A stretch of 64,000 nt of DNA, taken from contig CAYVQC010000003.1 of assembly GCA_964453995.1 (NCBI GenBank), positions 1 through 64,000 on the forward strand. Direction: 5' to 3'. Each line of letters opens with the position of its first letter. Positions within the stretch are counted from its first letter, which is position 1. The translations under genes were made by a program, and so were the position numbers. Under the pieces are notes generated by a model. It saw only the letters and a program-made list of their open reading frames with translations, was not told where the DNA came from and searched no databases. This stretch comes from SKVR01 sp964453995. Its GTDB lineage: Bacteria > Bacteroidota > Bacteroidia > Bacteroidales > UBA7960. This document shows, piece by piece, positions 17,743-27,238 of the stretch.

Positions 17743-18604
17743 TGTAGAATGGTCGTTGGTAATATTTACTTTATTTAGCCAGTTTTCGGTAGGTATTCTC
17801 ATCAGTATGCTGATTTACCAGGCAATAGTTTTCAGGGATTCACATGAGCCCGCCAGTGCGTTGATTCGTAAGGGGCTGTATTCATCTCTGGTCATTAAAG
17901 TGATAGCCCTTGTGGTTTCGTTTCTGCACCTTTCGGCACCTCAGCAATCGGTTTTTGCGCTCAGCAACCTGGCCTACTCATGGCTTAGCAGAGAGATTCT
18001 TATGGCATCTCTGTTTGCCTTCCTGGTATTTCTGTCTACGGTTTACATCCATTATCCCAGGCGAAGCAACTCCATTATGGTATTGCTCATGAGTTTGTCT
18101 GCAATATCAGGCCTTTACCTGGTTTATGCCATGGCCCGATTATACATGATTCCAACGGTTCCGGTCTGGAATACACCATTTACTTTAATGGGTTTCGTAT
18201 CAAGTATTTTTGTAGTGTCACCGGTTCTTGTTATTATTTTTTCCATCCGGATGTCAAAATCCGGAATTGTCCTTCCTGCATTACACAAATTGATCTTTTA
18301 CCTGAGCATCATTATTTTTGCAGGCTTGTTGCTCAGGCTTATGGGCAATATTATTTTCCGGCCCGAGATTCCGGCTGACATCAACATTGGATTTATGATG
18401 GAGGAAGTAAGCTTTTGGATAAAAGCGTTGTATTGGCTCCTGTTAGCTGTAGGGGCAATACTGCTTATCCAAAGCATAAACCAAATACTGATGAATAAAA
18501 TACCGGCCGCAAAGCGGTTGTATGTAGTGCTGATTTGTTTTTTCTGCGCTGAGGTTATTGCCCGGTCGCTGTTTTATTATTCCTATTTCAGGATTGGATT
18601 ATAA
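17735..18604 (+). CDS. dmsC: DMSO-reductase-type membrane anchor subunit
   Basis: This 289-residue polytopic protein has about eight hydrophobic segments and corresponds in length and gene position to DmsC, the quinol-oxidising anchor. The opening residues (MHNVEWSLVIFTLFSQFSVG) match the family start. It overlaps dmsB by 8 bases, so the two are translationally coupled. A strong bidirectional terminator follows the stop codon. No dedicated maturation chaperone (DmsD/TorD type) lies in the operon. Confidence 0.9.
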   Translation: MHNVEWSLVIFTLFSQFSVGILISMLIYQAIVFRDSHEPASALIRKGLYSSLVIKVIALVVSFLHLSAPQQSVFALSNLAYSWLSREILMASLFAFLVFLSTVYIHYPRRSNSIMVLLMSLSAISGLYLVYAMARLYMIPTVPVWNTPFTLMGFVSSIFVVSPVLVIIFSIRMSKSGIVLPALHKLIFYLSIIIFAGLLLRLMGNIIFRPEIPADINIGFMMEEVSFWIKALYWLLLAVGAILLIQSINQILMNKIPAAKRLYVVLICFFCAEVIARSLFYYSYFRIGL

Positions 18605-18623
18605 ATGAAATGTATGACAAAAA

Positions 18624-18650
18624 AAAGCCGGTGCGCAATGCATCCGGCTT
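18624..18650. terminator. Bidirectional terminator between dmsC and the DUF4168 gene
   Basis: AAGCCGG pairs with CCGGCTT around a GC-containing inner stem (TGC with GCA), flanked by A-runs on the left and T-runs on the right. It therefore has a U-tract on both strands and can end dmsABC transcripts from one side and the minus-strand gene at 18673-19251 from the other. Confidence 0.85.
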
Positions 18651-18672
18651 TTTTTATATCTGTTTGCGAATA

Positions 18673-19251
18673 TTAGCTATTGGCTTCTTCTTCTTTTGCT
18701 TTCTCTTCAGCTTCACGCCTTCTTTCTTCGAGAATTTCCTGCTTTCTTCTTTCACGCAATAACTCACGCACATGAGCCTGAAGTTCTTGATCCTTGCGGT
18801 ATTCACTCAGGATATCCTGGTAGGATTGGGGAGTAAACCCACGTTCCTGAAGTTTTTCCTGTATAGCAGCCTGGTGTTCTCTTTGAATCTGGCTGATTTT
18901 GGGACCCAGGTCAATAAAAGCCTGAACTTCTTCATCAGTAAAAGCACCACCCTGAAGTGCACCAATTTGATTGGCCTTGGCAATCTGGTTAAATCTTTCC
19001 AGTGTAAGACCATGCTGCTGAGCTGCTTCGGCCATTTTGTTCTGGGTTTCTTTATTCAACTCGCTTAATTCGCGATTGGTATCAAAAAAGTTAATCAATT
19101 GCTCATCAGGGAAAGCAAATGTAGGAGTTTCTTCTTGTTGAGGTTCGTCAGGTTGATCAGCCAATGTGGAAAGAGGAGCCAACAGCACCAATGACAGTGC
19201 AATTACAAAGGCAGACAGCACAGAACTTAGCTTTTTTGCTGAGGTAATCAT
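18673..19251 (-). CDS. DUF4168-type exported protein
   Basis: This 192-residue protein has a signal peptide at about 1-31 ending at TLADQ. A DUF4168-like helical domain (FPDEQLINFFDTNRELSELN, then TLERFNQIAKANQIG) follows at about 45-155. The C-terminus is a highly charged helix dominated by Arg, Lys and Glu (about 150-192). The function of DUF4168 is not established; the protein should be periplasmic. It is transcribed alone: a terminator lies at its 3' side, and a promoter with an overlapping palindrome lies 52-89 bases upstream. Confidence 0.8.
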   Translation of the reverse strand: MITSAKKLSSVLSAFVIALSLVLLAPLSTLADQPDEPQQEETPTFAFPDEQLINFFDTNRELSELNKETQNKMAEAAQQHGLTLERFNQIAKANQIGALQGGAFTDEEVQAFIDLGPKISQIQREHQAAIQEKLQERGFTPQSYQDILSEYRKDQELQAHVRELLRERRKQEILEERRREAEEKAKEEEANS

Positions 19252-19302
19252 AATTTTGGTTTTTTATTAGTAATTTATTGATTGAAAATAGATTAAGCGA
19301 CG

Positions 19303-19340
19303 CAAAAGTATTAATAAATGGTTTGTTGCAGAGCAACAAA
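19303..19340 (-). promoter_or_regulatory. Promoter with overlapping palindrome upstream of the DUF4168 gene
   Basis: On the minus strand TACTTTTG at 19310-19303 is an exact TAnnTTTG match, with TTG/TTTG candidates 23-26 bases further upstream. The perfect palindrome TTTGTTGC-AGA-GCAACAAA at 19322-19340 overlaps the -33 position, so a repressor or activator could bind there. The rest of the 295-base gap (19252-19546) shows nothing else I can support. Confidence 0.5.
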
Positions 19341-19546
19341 AAAGTTAATTTACATTAACATAAACCTAGTTCATTAATTAGCAGATTTTTAGCTTCACAA
19401 ATTTTATAAACAAAAGAAGCATTTAAAAGTTTATTAACTCCACAGGCCCATTCCTTAAATAACTGCAAATATAACTTGCAATAACTATTCCAGAAAAAAA
19501 ATAATTCTTAGGGGTGTGATTTGTAAGAATTGTTGCATGACAGTAT

Positions 19547-20974
19547 TTAGTCGAAAAACTCTTCAGAAAACCCCATCAGATAGAGGTTGCTGGTGGCACG
19601 GGTAAGGGCAGTATAAAGCCAGCGGTAGTATTCGGTATCAGGATTTTTTTCAGGGATATAACCCATTTCCACAAATACATTTTCCCATTGGCCACCCTGG
19701 GCTTTATGGCAGGTGAGCGCATAAGCAAACTTAACCTGTAAAGCATTCAGGTAAGGATTCTTTTTCATCTTGGCCACACGTTTTCGCATGCTGGGCTCAT
19801 CTTCATAGTCTTTGCTCACTTCATTCCAAAGTCGACCGCCCTGATCATAACTCAATGCCGGACCATCCACATATAGTGTATCCAGCATGATCACCACTTC
19901 CAGGTCAGGTTCATTGGGATAGTCCATCAATCGCGCTGTTATACGTGCGAAGCGGAATCCGTATAGTTCTTCAATACGTTGCACCCTCAATACCTCAATA
20001 ATATCGCCATTGGCGATAAAACCGGCCTGTGAATCTTTCGACAGCCAGAAATAGTTATTCTTTACCACCATCAGCAGATCCCCTGCTCCTATTTCGTCTT
20101 CCATAAACAAGACACGCTGACGGATACTTTGATTATAGAGGTTGGCTCTTTTGTTGGAGCGACATACAATGATCGTATTTTCAAAGTTCCTCGAAGAAAA
20201 GGCATCATTGATGTAATCTGCTGTTTCCGGACCCTGGAGTCTTTTTATATCATTAAAATCCTGCAGTTTAAATTTCTGAAACCCTTTTTTTCCCGATTTG
20301 ATCATAAACCGCATCTGTGTTGCATTATGCAATATTCCGCTGCCTGCTTCCTGCCTCACTACCTGGGTGAGTTCGGACTGATAAATAACCAGATGAAAAG
20401 AATTCTTCAGAAAAGGAATATCCAGAGCGGGGCTTTCTTTGCTTTTTACCGGTGGTAGCTGGGCCGTATCACCAATAAGGATGAGGCGGCAGTTTTCGCC
20501 ACTGTACACAAATGAGATAAGATCGTCGAGCAGATTTCCCGATCCAAAAACATCATCCTGATCTCTTTGTTGCGATATCATAGATGCTTCATCCACAATA
20601 AAGAGAGTATCTACATGCTTATTGGGCATCAGGCTAAAGGATACCATGCCGTCGGCTGCTTCACGCAAACTGTATATTTTGCGATGTATCGTCCAGGCAG
20701 GCTTTCCTGAATAGCCTGCCAGAACTTTGGCAGCCCTCCCGGTAGGAGCCAACAGCACACTGTCGGCTTTTAAGTAAGGTAATACTTTTACCAGGTTGGA
20801 CACCACCGAAGTTTTTCCTGTACCTGCATATCCTTTGAGAATAAAAACCGCAGCATGCTCTGCCGATGCAAGGAAATCAGCCAACCGATCAATGAGCACA
20901 TCCTGATCAGGAGTGGGATCGTAAGGAAAGTGTTTCAGGAAGATCGTTCTAAAATCGGTTGAAGAAAGAAGCAT
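19547..20974 (-). CDS. RecD-like superfamily 1 DNA helicase
   Basis: This 475-residue SF1B-type helicase has Walker A motif GYAGTGKT at residues 48-55, a DEAS Walker B motif (LFIVDEASMIS), a GDTAQLPP motif III, and a C-terminal UvrD_C_2-like region with TCHKAQGGQW and YTALTRATSNLYL. It is shorter than RecD proper and lacks RecB or RecC neighbours, so it is a stand-alone RecD2-like or exonuclease V subunit-like helicase. It lies 12 bases past the TamL gene and is probably co-transcribed with it, although no functional link is known. Confidence 0.9.
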   Translation of the reverse strand: MLLSSTDFRTIFLKHFPYDPTPDQDVLIDRLADFLASAEHAAVFILKGYAGTGKTSVVSNLVKVLPYLKADSVLLAPTGRAAKVLAGYSGKPAWTIHRKIYSLREAADGMVSFSLMPNKHVDTLFIVDEASMISQQRDQDDVFGSGNLLDDLISFVYSGENCRLILIGDTAQLPPVKSKESPALDIPFLKNSFHLVIYQSELTQVVRQEAGSGILHNATQMRFMIKSGKKGFQKFKLQDFNDIKRLQGPETADYINDAFSSRNFENTIIVCRSNKRANLYNQSIRQRVLFMEDEIGAGDLLMVVKNNYFWLSKDSQAGFIANGDIIEVLRVQRIEELYGFRFARITARLMDYPNEPDLEVVIMLDTLYVDGPALSYDQGGRLWNEVSKDYEDEPSMRKRVAKMKKNPYLNALQVKFAYALTCHKAQGGQWENVFVEMGYIPEKNPDTEYYRWLYTALTRATSNLYLMGFSEEFFD

Positions 20975-20986
20975 AAAAACTGAAAA

Positions 20987-23338
20987 TTAGAAAGGATACC
21001 CGATACCCAGGTTAAAGTTGAAATCGCTGAAGCTGGGCCATGAACTCAGCCATTGTTCTCTTCCTCTTTTTGATGGATCTTTGACTGGTGTTGCTGCATC
21101 AATACGGAGTATGAAAAAGTCAAAGTCCATCCGTATTCCCAGGCCACCGCCTATTGCAGTATCATTCCCCAATTGAGAGATACGAAATTCACCACCAGGA
21201 AACTGTTCACTTTCCCTGAGCAGCCATACGTTGCCGGCATCAATAAAAAAAGCACCATGCCAGAAGCGGTACATTTTAAAGCGGTATTCAATATTGGCCT
21301 CCAGCTTAATATCGCCATACCTGTCGAAACTGGACTTATCAGGTTCCGGTGCGCTACCCGGCCCAAGGGTGTATATGCGCCAGGCACGTATCCCGTTGGC
21401 ACCTCCTCCGTAGTAACTTTTAATGAAAGGCAATACCTCAACATTTCCGTACGGTATTCCCAATCCGCCCATTAACCGGAAAACAAGACTCTGATTTTCA
21501 TCAAAAACCCGGTAATACCTGTAATCGGCATCACCCTTAAGATATTGGGAAAACGGGATATTAAAGATTCTGTGACTTCCATTATCATCCAGGGGAAGGT
21601 TTATGAAATTTGTCATCAGGTTCATAAAGTTTCCCGCTGACTCGAAATTGGTGCGCAAATAAACAAAGTCTACCGGTCTTCCCAGTTGCTGAGTATTGTA
21701 AAGGTAGGTATATTTAAGTCCAAGGATAAAATGATCCCTGAACCTGCTCAGGATGAAGGGATTTGCATCGGTTATATTGGCCCTGAGAATAGAATCGTTA
21801 TAGACACTTACCGAGCTGATTTCTACAGGGTAAATAAAATGTCGCTTTTGGGCAGTCTCATTCCATTCGAATCCATAGGTAAGATTAAGGAGATAGCGGG
21901 TATAATCGGGTCTTTGCCTGAAATTGACCCCAGCCAGGATACTACTTTTGGGTCTTGCATTGCGCGATAACCGCTCAATGGGAAAAGGGAGTAAAAGCTT
22001 TGGAAAATCAAGGCCCACTTCACCTCCCAATTCAAGCGTATTAAAAGGAAACTGCTGAAAAACATCATCTCCCGACTCACCAGTAACTTCCAGGGCAACT
22101 TTAAGGCGTAGTTTAAAGATTTCGGCACCTCCAAACACATTCCGGTTTTGAAACAAGACATTCGATGCGACACCAAGATTGCCTGCGGTATTTAACCCCT
22201 CTGCCTCTACAGTAAATGCATTGGCTGCTGATCTATTGAGTTGTACAGTGGAAACAAGGTAACCCAGGGTATCGGAAGGTTCTCCCTTGGATGGAGAGTC
22301 TGTTTCCTGGAAACCAAGATTAATAAAACGGAAATTGCGCAGTTCTGAAAGAAACAAGTAGGATCTTTCCACATCCGAAATCCGGAAGTAATCTCCTGGA
22401 CGGATCATAAGGTGATTGGCAATAACGGAAGGCCTTATTACCAAAGGCCCGTTGTGATAAAAATGATAATCGTTATTGTTGATTCCCCGCCGACCGGTTG
22501 CCACATATACAGTGGTATCTATCCTTGGCATATGCGCTGTGAGTACTGAAAACTCAGGCAAAACAACTACCTGATCAATAATAAACCGTTTGTGTCTGTG
22601 CTCAGCAACAGAGTCTATCGTACCAGGAACCGGCCTGACGGGATTTGCAAACAGCACTTCAATTTTTACCTGGTGATTGCTGAGGTTGCTGTCAATACTG
22701 AAGGAGATAAAATCTCGGGAGAACCTGAAAAAACCATCGTCTCTAAGGTTGCGGGCAATGCGGTTGCGTTCCTGGTTAAGGTTGTCAACCTCATATCGAT
22801 CGCCTCTTTTAATATGGCTTTGCACAGTGTCTGCCAGAACGAATTCTCTTACAAATCCATCGGGGATATTATACTCAACATCCTGAATAGTGTATGGGGT
22901 GTTTCCTTCTACATGATAGGTAATTCGGGCTTTTTTGCGTTTCAGCTTTTCGGTGTATTCAATATCAGCATTGAAGTAACCTTTGGAATGCATGTAAATT
23001 TCAAACTGCCTCAGTGTATTTTCGGTTAATACAGGGTCATAGATCACAGGTGGCTCTCCGACAGTGTTCTTAAGCCATCGGCGAAAGCGTGTTTCTTTTC
23101 CGCGGTCTGCAAACTGATATACATTGAGATGGAACCTGTAAAACCCAAGGATGCGGCGGTTTGGTTCTTGCCGGTATAATTTTGCCAATTCGGAACGTTG
23201 AATTTCAGCATCTTCAATCTCAATATTGTTCTTATGCAGCAAATACTGACCATCTGGTATCCGGCGAGCCGGATTACAGGCTAGAAACAAAGACGAAAAA
23301 AACAGAATTGATGCTGTATAAACTATGTATTTGCGCAA
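20987..23338 (-). CDS. tamL: OMP85-family outer-membrane lipoprotein, TamL-like
   Basis: This 783-residue BamA/TamA-superfamily protein has a lipoprotein signal ending LFLAC with C21 as the lipidation site. POTRA-like repeats follow (to about residue 390), then a 16-strand barrel with a C-terminal GIGYPF, ending in Phe. A lipidated TamA counterpart called TamL is characteristic of Bacteroidota and works with TamB in outer-membrane biogenesis. The tamB gene is not adjacent here. The symbol rests on the combination of lipobox, POTRA domains and barrel, not on synteny. The RecD-like helicase gene follows 12 bases downstream. Confidence 0.82.
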   Translation of the reverse strand: MRKYIVYTASILFFSSLFLACNPARRIPDGQYLLHKNNIEIEDAEIQRSELAKLYRQEPNRRILGFYRFHLNVYQFADRGKETRFRRWLKNTVGEPPVIYDPVLTENTLRQFEIYMHSKGYFNADIEYTEKLKRKKARITYHVEGNTPYTIQDVEYNIPDGFVREFVLADTVQSHIKRGDRYEVDNLNQERNRIARNLRDDGFFRFSRDFISFSIDSNLSNHQVKIEVLFANPVRPVPGTIDSVAEHRHKRFIIDQVVVLPEFSVLTAHMPRIDTTVYVATGRRGINNNDYHFYHNGPLVIRPSVIANHLMIRPGDYFRISDVERSYLFLSELRNFRFINLGFQETDSPSKGEPSDTLGYLVSTVQLNRSAANAFTVEAEGLNTAGNLGVASNVLFQNRNVFGGAEIFKLRLKVALEVTGESGDDVFQQFPFNTLELGGEVGLDFPKLLLPFPIERLSRNARPKSSILAGVNFRQRPDYTRYLLNLTYGFEWNETAQKRHFIYPVEISSVSVYNDSILRANITDANPFILSRFRDHFILGLKYTYLYNTQQLGRPVDFVYLRTNFESAGNFMNLMTNFINLPLDDNGSHRIFNIPFSQYLKGDADYRYYRVFDENQSLVFRLMGGLGIPYGNVEVLPFIKSYYGGGANGIRAWRIYTLGPGSAPEPDKSSFDRYGDIKLEANIEYRFKMYRFWHGAFFIDAGNVWLLRESEQFPGGEFRISQLGNDTAIGGGLGIRMDFDFFILRIDAATPVKDPSKRGREQWLSSWPSFSDFNFNLGIGYPF

Positions 23339-23392
23339 GAATTAATGATTATAAGTTGACAATATCGGGCATCTGAAATTTTATTCGTGGTT

Positions 23393-23420
23393 CAAAAATA
23401 AAACCAATATTTGAGGCAAA
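23393..23420 (-). promoter_or_regulatory. Candidate promoter of tamL
   Basis: On the minus strand TATTTTTG at 23400-23393 matches TAnnTTTG exactly, with a TTTG at 23420-23417 upstream (16-base spacer, somewhat short). It lies 55 bases before the tamL start codon. Confidence 0.4.
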
Positions 23421-23524
23421 AAACAAAATTGTCTATTTCACTTCATTTATAAGGGATTTAAAAACCCATTGCCTGCAAAAGACCACCCAGGCCCCAGCAA
23501 AATGAACCAATGGTTTAACATTAC

Positions 23525-24982
23525 TCATGGCTTATTTTGCCTGATCACTATTTCCTTCTTTTTGGCCCCATAACCAAATAGTTTTTTGTTCTTGATAAAG
23601 GATGAAACATATTTGGGTACCATTTTCTCCCACTCAGGGTCATTGGCATTGAGTTTCGCCAGTACCTTATAGGAGAAGTAGGGTAATATTTCCTCCCTGT
23701 AGTTGGGAATGTCGATGATCAATCCTGACTCCAACAAATGCTGGTAAAGAAAACGCACATCATCTTCCACAGGCATATTTTGTGTTTTGAGAATATTCTG
23801 GGATTGTTTTTCTCTTCCGGGATAGAGATAAACTTTAAGATTTTCCGTAAAGAGCCTTCCAAATGCTTCAAGTATACCACCCTTCAGGTGTTTGTAATAA
23901 TGCTTTTCCAGTATTTTACGAAAAGTAAGCGCACCAATTACCATCCTGATATTCTGAATGTTAAAATTGGCAAACCAGCTTGACACCTTATAAAACTCTC
24001 TGAAGTTGGTGATCATAACATTTTGCCCCATGCCACAAAGGATATCCACCCTGTCGAGAAAATCTCTTTCATCAAATATACCTTCTTCCATAAGATTCTT
24101 AAGTGTCATTTCGCAAAGCACGATAGTGTTTTCCTTATCGAATCCAATTTCTTTTTTTAAAAGACTAAATCCACTTTTTAGCATGTCGAATCCTACATAG
24201 GTAATAGGCCTGAAACTACCGCGAAGCAGCATTACATTCTTCTTATACAGCAATTCAGAAGGAGGTTTTACATTTCCATACCGGTCGAACATGGTAACCA
24301 TGGTCATTTCATTTTTTACCAGCTGTACTGCCAGCAACCGATTATCAACATAATCCAGGTCTGGCCCATTCATGCGGATCATGTCAATTTCGATGCGATC
24401 CTCAATATTAGATTCTACCAAAGACTTAAGGAAACTATTGGGATACTGATAATTGTAAAAGCATGCATAGATAAGATTAACACCCAGTATCCCCAGTGTT
24501 TTCTGCTGCAGAAGGTTATCCCTCTCAAGTAATTTTACGTGTATTATCACATCGTTGGGCTTACTGTTGGGCTTCAGTTGAAACCTTACCCCGATCCAAC
24601 CATGCGACTGGTTAGTTTTTTTAAAATTCAGGGTTGTTACCGTATTGGCAAAAGCAAAGTAACGTGTATTACTTGCGCGCTTCCCACCCAATAATTTTAC
24701 AAGATTATTGTACTCGATATCGAGCATTTGCATTAGCCGGGGTTCGGATACGTACCTGCCTTTGGGTGTTTTTCCGTACAATGTATCACTAAAAACCATA
24801 TCGTATGCTGATATGGTTTTTGCAACGGTACCTGAAGCCCCCCCGGATTGAAAGAAACAACGGGCTACTTCCTGCCCCCCTCCAATTTCGGCAAAAGAAC
24901 CGTAAATTGTGTCATCCAAGTTGATAAACAATGCTTTACGGTTGGTGTCAAATACTTCCCTCTCGATATTATTTGGGGTCAT
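23525..24982 (-). CDS. Conserved protein of unknown function (485 aa)
   Basis: I do not recognise a named enzymatic fold. The N-terminal region holds the block GSFAEIGGGQEVARCFFQSG followed by GTVAKTISAYDMVFSDTLYG, which I believe is strongly conserved across several bacterial phyla under inconsistent automated labels, some of them clearly wrong (for example TonB-dependent receptor). There is no signal peptide and no clear membrane segment, so it is probably cytosolic. The C-terminal part is rich in Lys and aromatic residues. It is monocistronic, with 186 bases to tamL downstream and 286 to rmlD upstream. Function is unassigned. Confidence 0.75.
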   Translation of the reverse strand: MTPNNIEREVFDTNRKALFINLDDTIYGSFAEIGGGQEVARCFFQSGGASGTVAKTISAYDMVFSDTLYGKTPKGRYVSEPRLMQMLDIEYNNLVKLLGGKRASNTRYFAFANTVTTLNFKKTNQSHGWIGVRFQLKPNSKPNDVIIHVKLLERDNLLQQKTLGILGVNLIYACFYNYQYPNSFLKSLVESNIEDRIEIDMIRMNGPDLDYVDNRLLAVQLVKNEMTMVTMFDRYGNVKPPSELLYKKNVMLLRGSFRPITYVGFDMLKSGFSLLKKEIGFDKENTIVLCEMTLKNLMEEGIFDERDFLDRVDILCGMGQNVMITNFREFYKVSSWFANFNIQNIRMVIGALTFRKILEKHYYKHLKGGILEAFGRLFTENLKVYLYPGREKQSQNILKTQNMPVEDDVRFLYQHLLESGLIIDIPNYREEILPYFSYKVLAKLNANDPEWEKMVPKYVSSFIKNKKLFGYGAKKKEIVIRQNKP

Positions 24983-25149
24983 AGTACTGGTTGTTTTTTT
25001 TGGGGTATTAAATAAACTTTTTAATTTATAAATAAACAGTCGCCAAACCTTAACAATACATCGAAGTTACAATTTTATTTTCGACCGGTAAATGATTTTT
25101 TAACCACCAACAAACGAAAATATAAAGCAGCCCAACAGAAAAAAAATAA

Positions 25150-25157
25150 TAAATTTG
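25150..25157 (+). promoter_or_regulatory. Candidate -7 element upstream of rmlD
   Basis: TAAATTTG matches the Bacteroidota -7 consensus exactly and is followed by GCACC, as in many promoters of this phylum. It lies about 110 bases before the chosen rmlD start at 25269. An upstream -33 element is not obvious. Confidence 0.4.
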
Positions 25158-25268
25158 CACCAATTTAGGAATAAGTTTAGTGCACTCACCGAAAAATCCA
25201 ACTTTAACTTGTGCCCCTTCTTATTCCCCGAAAACAATACCTATTCATTCAATAACCTACAAATATAC

Positions 25269-26126
25269 ATGAACATACTTGTAACAGGAAGTAAGGGACA
25301 ATTGGGTAGTGAATTACGTGATCTCGAAAAAGATTATTCACAATATACATTCTTTTTTACTGATATTGAAGATCTGGATATTACCCAGGAAGAAAGGATA
25401 TACAAGTTCATAAAGACCAACAAGATTGAGGTAGTAATCAACTGTGCAGGATATACTGCCGTAGACAAGGCAGAGAATGACAAACCCCAGGCAATGCTTC
25501 TCAATGCCACTGCCGTAAAATATATGGCGCAAGCCTGTAATAAAGCCGGTTGTCTGTTGTTTCACATTTCCACAGATTATGTTTTTGAAGGGAAGAGTCA
25601 TAAGCCCTACACAGAAAACGATACCGCAAGTCCCAAAAGCATTTACGGCAAAACCAAGCTTGACGGAGAGATCGAAGTTATATTCAATGCCAAAAGAGCG
25701 ATTATCATCAGGACTTCATGGTTATATTCCAGTTATGGAAATAACTTCGTCAAAACCATTCTGAAAAAAGCCAGGGAAAACAAAGAACTGAAAGTTGTTT
25801 TTGACCAGATCGGCACCCCAACTTATGCTCGTGATCTTGCAAAAACTATTTTGCAGATCATCCCCAAAGTGCCCACGAAAATCCGCACCGAGATATACAA
25901 CTTTTCCAATGAAGGAGTAACCAGCTGGTACGATCTGGCCCAGGCCATTGTTGACACGAAAAAACTGGATTGCCATATTGAGCCTGTTCTCAGCAAAGAT
26001 TTCCCTACAGAGGCACAACGGCCCTTTTACAGTGTGCTGAACAAAGCCAGGATCAAAAAAGATTTCGGCATTACCATACCTCACTGGCGCAAAAGCCTTA
26101 TGGAGTGCCTTCAAAAATTGCCCTGA
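25269..26126 (+). CDS. rmlD: dTDP-4-dehydrorhamnose reductase
   Basis: This 285-residue protein (RmlD/RfbD) reduces dTDP-4-keto-L-rhamnose with NADPH in dTDP-rhamnose synthesis. I placed the start at the ATG at 25269, which begins directly with the Rossmann motif (NILVTGSKGQLGSEL), although the frame is open 38 codons further upstream; the promoter-like element at 25150 supports the later start. The catalytic pair is in YGKTKLDGE, and the substrate-loop signature TDYVFEG is present. The usual partners rmlA, rmlB and rmlC are not in the window. It converges on metX with only 4 bases between stop codons. Confidence 0.88.
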   Translation: MNILVTGSKGQLGSELRDLEKDYSQYTFFFTDIEDLDITQEERIYKFIKTNKIEVVINCAGYTAVDKAENDKPQAMLLNATAVKYMAQACNKAGCLLFHISTDYVFEGKSHKPYTENDTASPKSIYGKTKLDGEIEVIFNAKRAIIIRTSWLYSSYGNNFVKTILKKARENKELKVVFDQIGTPTYARDLAKTILQIIPKVPTKIRTEIYNFSNEGVTSWYDLAQAIVDTKKLDCHIEPVLSKDFPTEAQRPFYSVLNKARIKKDFGITIPHWRKSLMECLQKLP

Positions 26127-26130
26127 AGTA

Positions 26131-27144
26131 CTATAAGGAATATTCCCAGCTTTCTAGAATTGCAGTAAGCTTATCGTTTTCAATCAAAAATCCATCGTGG
26201 CCATAAATGCTTTTGAGCATCCTGTGTGATGCCCGGGGCATCATTTGCGCCACCGCTTCTACCTCTTCTACCGGAAACAGAATATCCGTATCGGTGCTGA
26301 TACAAAGGGTGTGGGTGTAATTACCTGCAAGAGCTTTTTCTACTCCTCCTCTGCCCCTGCCCACATCATGCGAGTCGAATGCTTTGCTAATATAGTAATA
26401 GGCATGGGGGTCATAACGCTTTACAAGCTTTTCGCCCTGGTAGCGCTGGTAGGTGCAGGCCCTGAAATCTTCGAGCTGGTCAGGATCATGATCCGGCTGG
26501 GTAATGCCAAAGGTTTGGTGGTTGCGATAGCTCACCATCCCGATAGCCCTTGCGGCCATCAACCCACGGGCCCCTGCCCCCGGAACATCGGTGAAAAAAG
26601 TTGCATCAGCCTGAAGGGCCATTCGTTGGGCTTCATTAATGGCTTTGCACCATGGACTTGTGCGGGCACTGGCCACCAGGAAAACCAACCGGGCGATGAG
26701 CCCGGGTTGCATAATAGACCACTCAAGTCCCTGGAAAGCTCCCAAAGAAGCTCCTATGATCAGATCAATTTTTTCTATGCCAAGGTGTTTGCGCAGGATT
26801 TCGTGGGCATTCACCATATCGCGGATGGTTACCAGGGGAAAACCGGCAAGGTATGGCTTTCCGGTAAGTGGATTGACAGAATGTGCCCCGGTACTGCCAT
26901 AACATGATCCCAACACATTGGCACAAACAACAGTATACTTATCCGTATCAATGTATTTTCCCTTGCCCACAATACCGGGCCACCAGTCAAGGGGGTTGGA
27001 GTTGCCCGTTAAGGCATGACAAACCCAAACCAAAGGACGCCCGGCAGTAAGATCACCAATTACATCGTAGGCAATGTCGATCTGAGGCAATACATAGCCG
27101 GTTTCGGTTTGAAAAGGATGCGGGTAATGAAGGATTTGCGGCAT
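26131..27144 (-). CDS. metX: Homoserine O-acetyltransferase (alpha/beta hydrolase fold)
   Basis: This 337-residue protein matches the MetX family, which transfers acetyl from acetyl-CoA to homoserine in methionine synthesis. Family blocks are HALTGNSN, WWPGIVGKGKYIDTD, NVLGSCYGSTG and RDMVNAHEILRKHLGI. The nucleophile is S133 in GASLGAFQG (usual GGSMGG-type). The charge-relay Asp lies in TDTDILFP and the His in YGHDGFLIE. Related enzymes use succinyl-CoA, so the acyl donor is inferred from the family. I looked for a SAM riboswitch in the roughly 90-base leader and saw none. Confidence 0.88.
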   Translation of the reverse strand: MPQILHYPHPFQTETGYVLPQIDIAYDVIGDLTAGRPLVWVCHALTGNSNPLDWWPGIVGKGKYIDTDKYTVVCANVLGSCYGSTGAHSVNPLTGKPYLAGFPLVTIRDMVNAHEILRKHLGIEKIDLIIGASLGAFQGLEWSIMQPGLIARLVFLVASARTSPWCKAINEAQRMALQADATFFTDVPGAGARGLMAARAIGMVSYRNHQTFGITQPDHDPDQLEDFRACTYQRYQGEKLVKRYDPHAYYYISKAFDSHDVGRGRGGVEKALAGNYTHTLCISTDTDILFPVEEVEAVAQMMPRASHRMLKSIYGHDGFLIENDKLTAILESWEYSL

Positions 27145-27238
27145 AATACATATTAATTGTTAGTGATCCTGATTTCAGTTGCATGAAAACAACCAGATAA
27201 AATAATTACAGGGAAGTCTTGAATCCCAATCTGACGCG

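Noticed and set aside
25155..25268. Upstream in-frame extension of rmlD (38 codons)
   Set aside because: The extension overlaps a promoter-like element, is not Rossmann-like, and the homologous protein begins at 25269.
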